From positions 1-21,065 of the forward strand of contig JBGPPG010000057.1 of assembly GCA_041488455.1 (NCBI GenBank): 21,065 bases of DNA. Reading direction: 5' to 3'. The position numbers and the translations under genes are program-made. The DNA comes from DASQPE01 sp041488455 (GTDB lineage Bacteria > Gemmatimonadota > Gemmatimonadetes > Gemmatimonadales > GWC2-71-9). Under the pieces are notes generated by a model, which was given only the letters and a program-made list of their open reading frames with translations, had not been told where the DNA came from and made no database searches. This document shows, piece by piece, positions 18,127-21,065 of the stretch (positions within the stretch are counted from its first letter, which is position 1; every line of letters starts with the position of its first letter).

Positions 18127-19278
18127 CTAGGAGACCGTCACTGTGAAGGTGACGTGGGCGCCGCCGGGGATCGTCGCCGTCGCGGTCTGGGTGCCGGATG
18201 CCGAACCGACGATCCACGTGGCGCTCAGCTGGCCCCCCACGTTGGTCGTCACGCTCGTGGGGGTCACGAAGCCCCCGGACGACGCGGACCAGTTGACGAC
18301 GACGCCAGCCACACCGTTACCGAAGGCATCCTGGACCGAGACCACCAGTGAGTGTGCCAGCGTAGCGCCGGGCGAGCCCGCCTGCCCGCTGCCGCTCACC
18401 GCGATGATGCGCGTCGCCGGCGCGGGAGTCACGTTCCCGGTCCAGACGAGCGTCGTACCAGAGCTCGCGATGCCACCGGCGGAGATCGCCGGCCCGGCGA
18501 GGATGAGAACCGGACAACTGGCGCCGATGAACATCGTAGGCCCGGTGTAGGTGACGGTCGCAGTGCCCTGGGCATCGGTCGCTGCGTCGAAACTGAGCGC
18601 CGGTGTTGCGCTCGGCGTCGCGCCGAAGCCGCCGGGGAGCCCGCCGAAGTTGGCGCACGGGGGTCCCCCGTAGGAGGCCTCGAAGGTGATCGGCCACTGG
18701 AAGGGCTGGCCGTTGCCCGTCAGAAGTCGGGCGGTGAGAGACATCTGCTGCCCTAGCCCGATGGTGAGAGGGCCGGTGGTCGAGGGGCTGATCCCGACCG
18801 CGTGCAGATTGAGCGCCTGAACGTGAAGTGTGCCCTGGACCGCGGGAAAGGCGGGCAGCGTGACTGTCACCGACTGCACGCCCTCGTTGTGGCCGACAGA
18901 CCACCCGTTGAGCGTAGCGTCCGCGCCGCCGGCCGGCGAGGTCTCAGCGTGATCGAGCGAGCCGCCACCCGCCACCGACCAATCGAGCGTCAGCTGGTTG
19001 TAGACGTTGCCGGCCGCGTCCATCGGGACGGCACGTACGAGATAACGGATCCCGGGCGTAACCGGGACGTTATCCTCGAACGGACCGACATTGGTGTTGG
19101 GAAAGCCGGTACCAGGATCCTGGAACACGATCCGGGTCGGCGCCCCGGTTCCGCCGGACGGCGTGCCGCCTCCCCCGGGCGTTCCGGTCTGACCCGGTGC
19201 AGGGCTGGTGGTGGTGTCTCCACCGCAGGCCCAGATCCCGAGCAGGGCGGCGAGGGCTGCCGTACGCAGTCGAAGCAA
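18127..19278 (-). CDS. Ig-like (Big_1/invasin-type) putative lipoprotein
   Basis: A 383-residue exported protein. The best start is TTG 19278 (MLRLRTAALAALLGIWACGG), which yields a short export signal and Cys18 as the probable lipidated residue. A Thr/Gly/Pro-rich linker follows (GQTGTPGGGGTPSGGTGAPT), then beta-sandwich segments. The last 95 residues resemble a Big_1 invasin-type domain (VVSVQDAFGNGVAGVVVNWS ... GGQLSATWIVG). A middle region with two cysteines (PPCANF, ASCPVL) may be a second sandwich. A further TTG at 19362 would give a poor signal. It probably sits on the cell surface or outer-membrane inner face and may bind glycans or other proteins. A TGTAAT about 21 nt upstream may be its -10 box. 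Confidence 0.78.
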   Translation of the reverse strand: MLRLRTAALAALLGIWACGGDTTTSPAPGQTGTPGGGGTPSGGTGAPTRIVFQDPGTGFPNTNVGPFEDNVPVTPGIRYLVRAVPMDAAGNVYNQLTLDWSVAGGGSLDHAETSPAGGADATLNGWSVGHNEGVQSVTVTLPAFPAVQGTLHVQALNLHAVGISPSTTGPLTIGLGQQMSLTARLLTGNGQPFQWPITFEASYGGPPCANFGGLPGGFGATPSATPALSFDAATDAQGTATVTYTGPTMFIGASCPVLILAGPAISAGGIASSGTTLVWTGNVTPAPATRIIAVSGSGQAGSPGATLAHSLVVSVQDAFGNGVAGVVVNWSASSGGFVTPTSVTTNVGGQLSATWIVGSASGTQTATATIPGGAHVTFTVTVS

Positions 19279-19360
19279 GGTCGATCCCGTGGCGTGGTGA
19301 TTACAGGAAAGGTACGGACCCGGCCGCGCCCCGGCTATCGGGAAAGGCCGGACACCGTGC

Positions 19361-19386
19361 AACGGCCTGCATCCGCTTGGGCCGTT
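19361..19386 (-). terminator. Possible terminator stem after the FAD oxidoreductase
   Basis: AACGGCC (19361-19367) and GGCCGTT (19380-19386) are perfect 7-bp arms with a 12-nt loop, 16 nt past the minus-strand oxidoreductase stop. No clear T-run follows, so termination is uncertain. The remaining 124-nt gap likely holds the Ig-like lipoprotein promoter. Confidence 0.35.
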
Positions 19387-19402
19387 TCACCTTGGCGCCG
19401 CC

Positions 19403-20566
19403 CTAGAGCAGCTCGGAAACCGGATTGAAGTCTTCCTCGGCGAACCGCTCCGGCCGGAGCGGAGCGGCGTCCAGAGCCGACGCCCGGCCGTCGCAGACGA
19501 TCTCGCTCAGGAGCTGGCCCAGCGCCGGCGCATGCATGACCCCGTGCCCGGACGACCCGTTGATAAGGAAGAGGTTGGGCACACCGGGTGTGGCGCCCAG
19601 GATGGCGTGCTTGTCGGGCGAGACTTCGTAGAGCCCGCCCCAGCAGGCGCCCCGGTCCACCGGCACGCTCCGAAGCAGGGGCACCCGGGCGTGCGCCTTC
19701 GCGACCACCGCGTCTACCCACTCGGCTTCGACCGAGTCGTCGAACGGGCTGCCCGGAGCGCCGGGTGTGGGCCAGAGGAGCAGCACCCGCCTGTCGCGCA
19801 CCCGGAGGTGAAAGCCGTCGCCCACGAAGATGGTCATCGGCATTGTGGGCGGCAGGGCATCGGTGGGGACGGTCGGCGCAACCTGTCGCCGGAGCGGCGT
19901 CACCGGCAGAGCGAAGCCGGTCCCGCGCATCGGCTCCGTCGCCCACGCCCCCAGGGCGTTGACCACGGCGCCGCACGCGATGCGCTCGGCGGCTGTGCGC
20001 ACCGCGATCACGTGACCACCCTCTCCCAGCTCGAGCCCGCGCACGTCCACTCCCCAGCGGACCCGAGCTCCCAGCCGCTCCGCGCCCGCCAGATAGCCCG
20101 CAAGGAGATCGAGCGGGCGGATGAACCCGTCGGTGGGGCACCAGGCGCCGCCCACGATCCCGTCCACCGAGACCGCCGGGTTGAGCCGCCGGATGTCGTC
20201 GGGCGTGACGGCGACGGCTTCGGCGAGCCCCGCGGCCTGCTGGACCCGCCGCGCGTCCGCCAGCACGGCCAGCTCGTGCTCCTTCCCGGCGAGCCAGAGG
20301 TAGCCGTGCGGGGCGTAGCCCGGATCCACGCCCGTGTCGTCCTCGAAGGTCGCAAGCTTGGCGCGGGAGAGGAGCGAGAGACGGACGTTGATCCCGGTGG
20401 CGTACTGGGCGCGGAACCCGCCGGTGGCGCGGGAGGTGCTCCCCGCCCCCGGCGCCGGGCCCCGGTCCAGCAGCACGATCCCGCGCACGCCTTGGCGGGC
20501 GAGGTGGAAGGCCGTGCTCGCGCCCATGATGCCGGCGCCGAGGATGACGACCTCCGGCGCGGTCAC
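19403..20566 (-). CDS. FAD-dependent oxidoreductase, DAO (DadA-like) family
   Basis: This 387-residue flavoenzyme carries the FAD Rossmann motif GAGIMG at residues 10-15, the acidic ribose-binding residue in LLDRG and GSTSRATGGFRAQYATG near 42-58 (isoalloxazine side). The substrate domain is typical of glycine/D-amino-acid or sarcosine oxidases and dehydrogenases (GAWCPTDGFIRPLDLL, CWGGLYEVSPDKHAILG). It closes with the FAD-contacting NGSSGHGVMHAPALG. It oxidises a C-N bond of an amino acid or amine and passes electrons to oxygen or the chain; the substrate is not visible. The GTG start at 20566 overlaps the VOC gene stop by 4 nt, so the two are coupled. Confidence 0.93.
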   Translation of the reverse strand: MTAPEVVILGAGIMGASTAFHLARQGVRGIVLLDRGPAPGAGSTSRATGGFRAQYATGINVRLSLLSRAKLATFEDDTGVDPGYAPHGYLWLAGKEHELAVLADARRVQQAAGLAEAVAVTPDDIRRLNPAVSVDGIVGGAWCPTDGFIRPLDLLAGYLAGAERLGARVRWGVDVRGLELGEGGHVIAVRTAAERIACGAVVNALGAWATEPMRGTGFALPVTPLRRQVAPTVPTDALPPTMPMTIFVGDGFHLRVRDRRVLLLWPTPGAPGSPFDDSVEAEWVDAVVAKAHARVPLLRSVPVDRGACWGGLYEVSPDKHAILGATPGVPNLFLINGSSGHGVMHAPALGQLLSEIVCDGRASALDAAPLRPERFAEEDFNPVSELL

Positions 20567-20976
20567 TTGGTGTAGACGTGCTCCGGGTGCTTGAAGCTCT
20601 TGAACTCGAGCGCGTTGCCGCTCAAATCGCGGAGGAACATCGTCATCTGCTCACCCGGCAGGCCGGGGTAGCGCACGCGCGGCTCGAGGATGAACGGGAT
20701 ATTCGCCTGGCGGATGCGTTCCGCCACCTGCTCGAACCGCTCCCACTCGAGCAGCGCGCCGAAGTGCGGCATGGGGACGTGGATGCCGTCCACCACGCCT
20801 GCGTCTGTGGTCGAGGTGACGGGGCCGGTGATGTGAGCGGAGATCTGGCTGCCGAAGAAGTCGAAGTCCACCCAGGTGTCGGTGCTTCGACCCTCGGTGC
20901 AGCCGAGGACATCGCCGTAGAAGCGGCGGGTAGAGGCGAGGTCCTTGACGAAAAAGGCGAAATGGAAGGGAGGCAT
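20563..20976 (-). CDS. VOC-superfamily (glyoxalase/dioxygenase-like) protein
   Basis: This 137-residue vicinal-oxygen-chelate protein has the paired beta-alpha-beta-beta-beta layout. The first strand FHFAFFVKDLASTRRFYGDV carries His5. After the linker VDGIHVPMPHF (His66 or His71), the second module ends in LRDLSGNALEFKSF with Glu124. These His/His/Glu positions match the family's metal site. Substrates range from lactoylglutathione to extradiol catechols and cannot be told here. The start at ATG 20976 follows homolog length; no good ribosome site is visible, and an in-frame ATG at 21030 is possible but adds a non-conserved extension. It overlaps the downstream oxidoreductase by 4 nt. Confidence 0.88.
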   Translation of the reverse strand: MPPFHFAFFVKDLASTRRFYGDVLGCTEGRSTDTWVDFDFFGSQISAHITGPVTSTTDAGVVDGIHVPMPHFGALLEWERFEQVAERIRQANIPFILEPRVRYPGLPGEQMTMFLRDLSGNALEFKSFKHPEHVYTK

Positions 20977-21065
20977 GGGGGTACGATACAGCGCCGGCGG
21001 CCGTTCCCCAACCGTCGCTGGACGCAACATGCCGATGCCGGACCGGATGAGGCGCGCCGCGCTCC
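20977..21065. other. Upstream edge of the VOC/oxidoreductase unit
   Basis: The last 89 nt hold no convincing gene. It is either the leader of the VOC gene or the end of a neighbour beyond the window. No clear promoter hexamers are seen. Confidence 0.3.

Noticed and set aside
16729..18351. A 540-codon plus-strand open frame
   Set aside because: Antisense to the serine hydrolase, whose signal peptide and catalytic motifs are intact. The plus-strand product is low-complexity and Arg-rich.
1..21065. CRISPR arrays, tRNA/rRNA genes, insertion sequences, integrases, toxin-antitoxin or phage defence genes
   Set aside because: No regularly spaced repeats, cloverleaf candidates, transposase motifs or defence domains were seen on either strand.

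Overview
This is a GC-rich (roughly 70%) stretch of bacterial chromosome. It shows no tRNA, rRNA, insertion sequence, integrase or CRISPR array. The bacterium looks Gram-negative-like: it has predicted signal peptides, lipoproteins, a possible small outer-membrane beta-barrel and surface-glycan genes. Gene content, GC bias and short lipoproteins beginning with a Cys-Gly-Gly-Asp run fit a soil or sediment lineage such as Gemmatimonadota. That assignment is inference only.

Layout. (1) 1-2305, minus strand: a surface-carbohydrate operon with a GT4 glycosyltransferase, a UPF0104/flippase-like membrane protein and a second, truncated glycosyltransferase. The genes overlap, and a compact G-quadruplex motif lies just upstream. 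(2) 2483-3169, minus: a zinc-ribbon membrane protein and a small unknown protein. (3) 3471-4118, plus: a general-stress cluster of CsbD, a 57-residue DUF1328/YtjA membrane protein and a shortened YciF/DUF892 relative. (4) 4193-8445: a multi-PAS sensor histidine kinase coupled to a response regulator with no DNA-binding domain, facing a convergent NarL/LuxR-type regulator 9 nt away. (5) 8671-10130, plus: a MarR repressor, a DoxX membrane protein and a small hypothetical protein, with a 17-bp operator repeated in front of marR and doxX. (6) 10301-13751, minus: OM-like protein plus TauE/SafE permease, then a four-gene unit (46-aa membrane peptide, 70-aa protein, haloalkane-dehalogenase/OleB-like hydrolase, NAD-dependent epimerase). 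(7) 13932-15469, plus: a Bax-inhibitor-1 protein and a SAM methyltransferase. (8) 15512-20976, minus: VOC protein and FAD amine/amino-acid oxidase, then Ig-like lipoprotein, class C beta-lactamase-like serine hydrolase and a 16-cysteine secreted protein.

The most interesting signal is in the untranslated leaders. The leader of csbD (plus strand) and the leader of the NarL/LuxR regulator (minus strand) contain the same roughly 80-100 nt RNA architecture. It has a 7-bp P1 stem with one bulged G, a one-nucleotide G junction, a 7-bp P2 hairpin with a 5-nt loop and a one-nucleotide A junction. The AAGG arm of P1 is also the 5' arm of an intrinsic-terminator hairpin that ends just before the ribosome binding site. 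Both stems show compensatory base changes between the two copies. This is what a riboswitch or attenuator looks like, and I cannot match it to a family I know. The zinc-ribbon gene has a third leader with the same logic (a 9-bp pairing exclusive with a terminator hairpin) but a different sequence.

A second regulatory observation is that the MarR operator copy in front of marR exactly fills the 17-nt spacer between a -35 and a perfect TATAAT box. Transcription from there would start at or next to the marR ATG, giving a leaderless, self-repressed mRNA.
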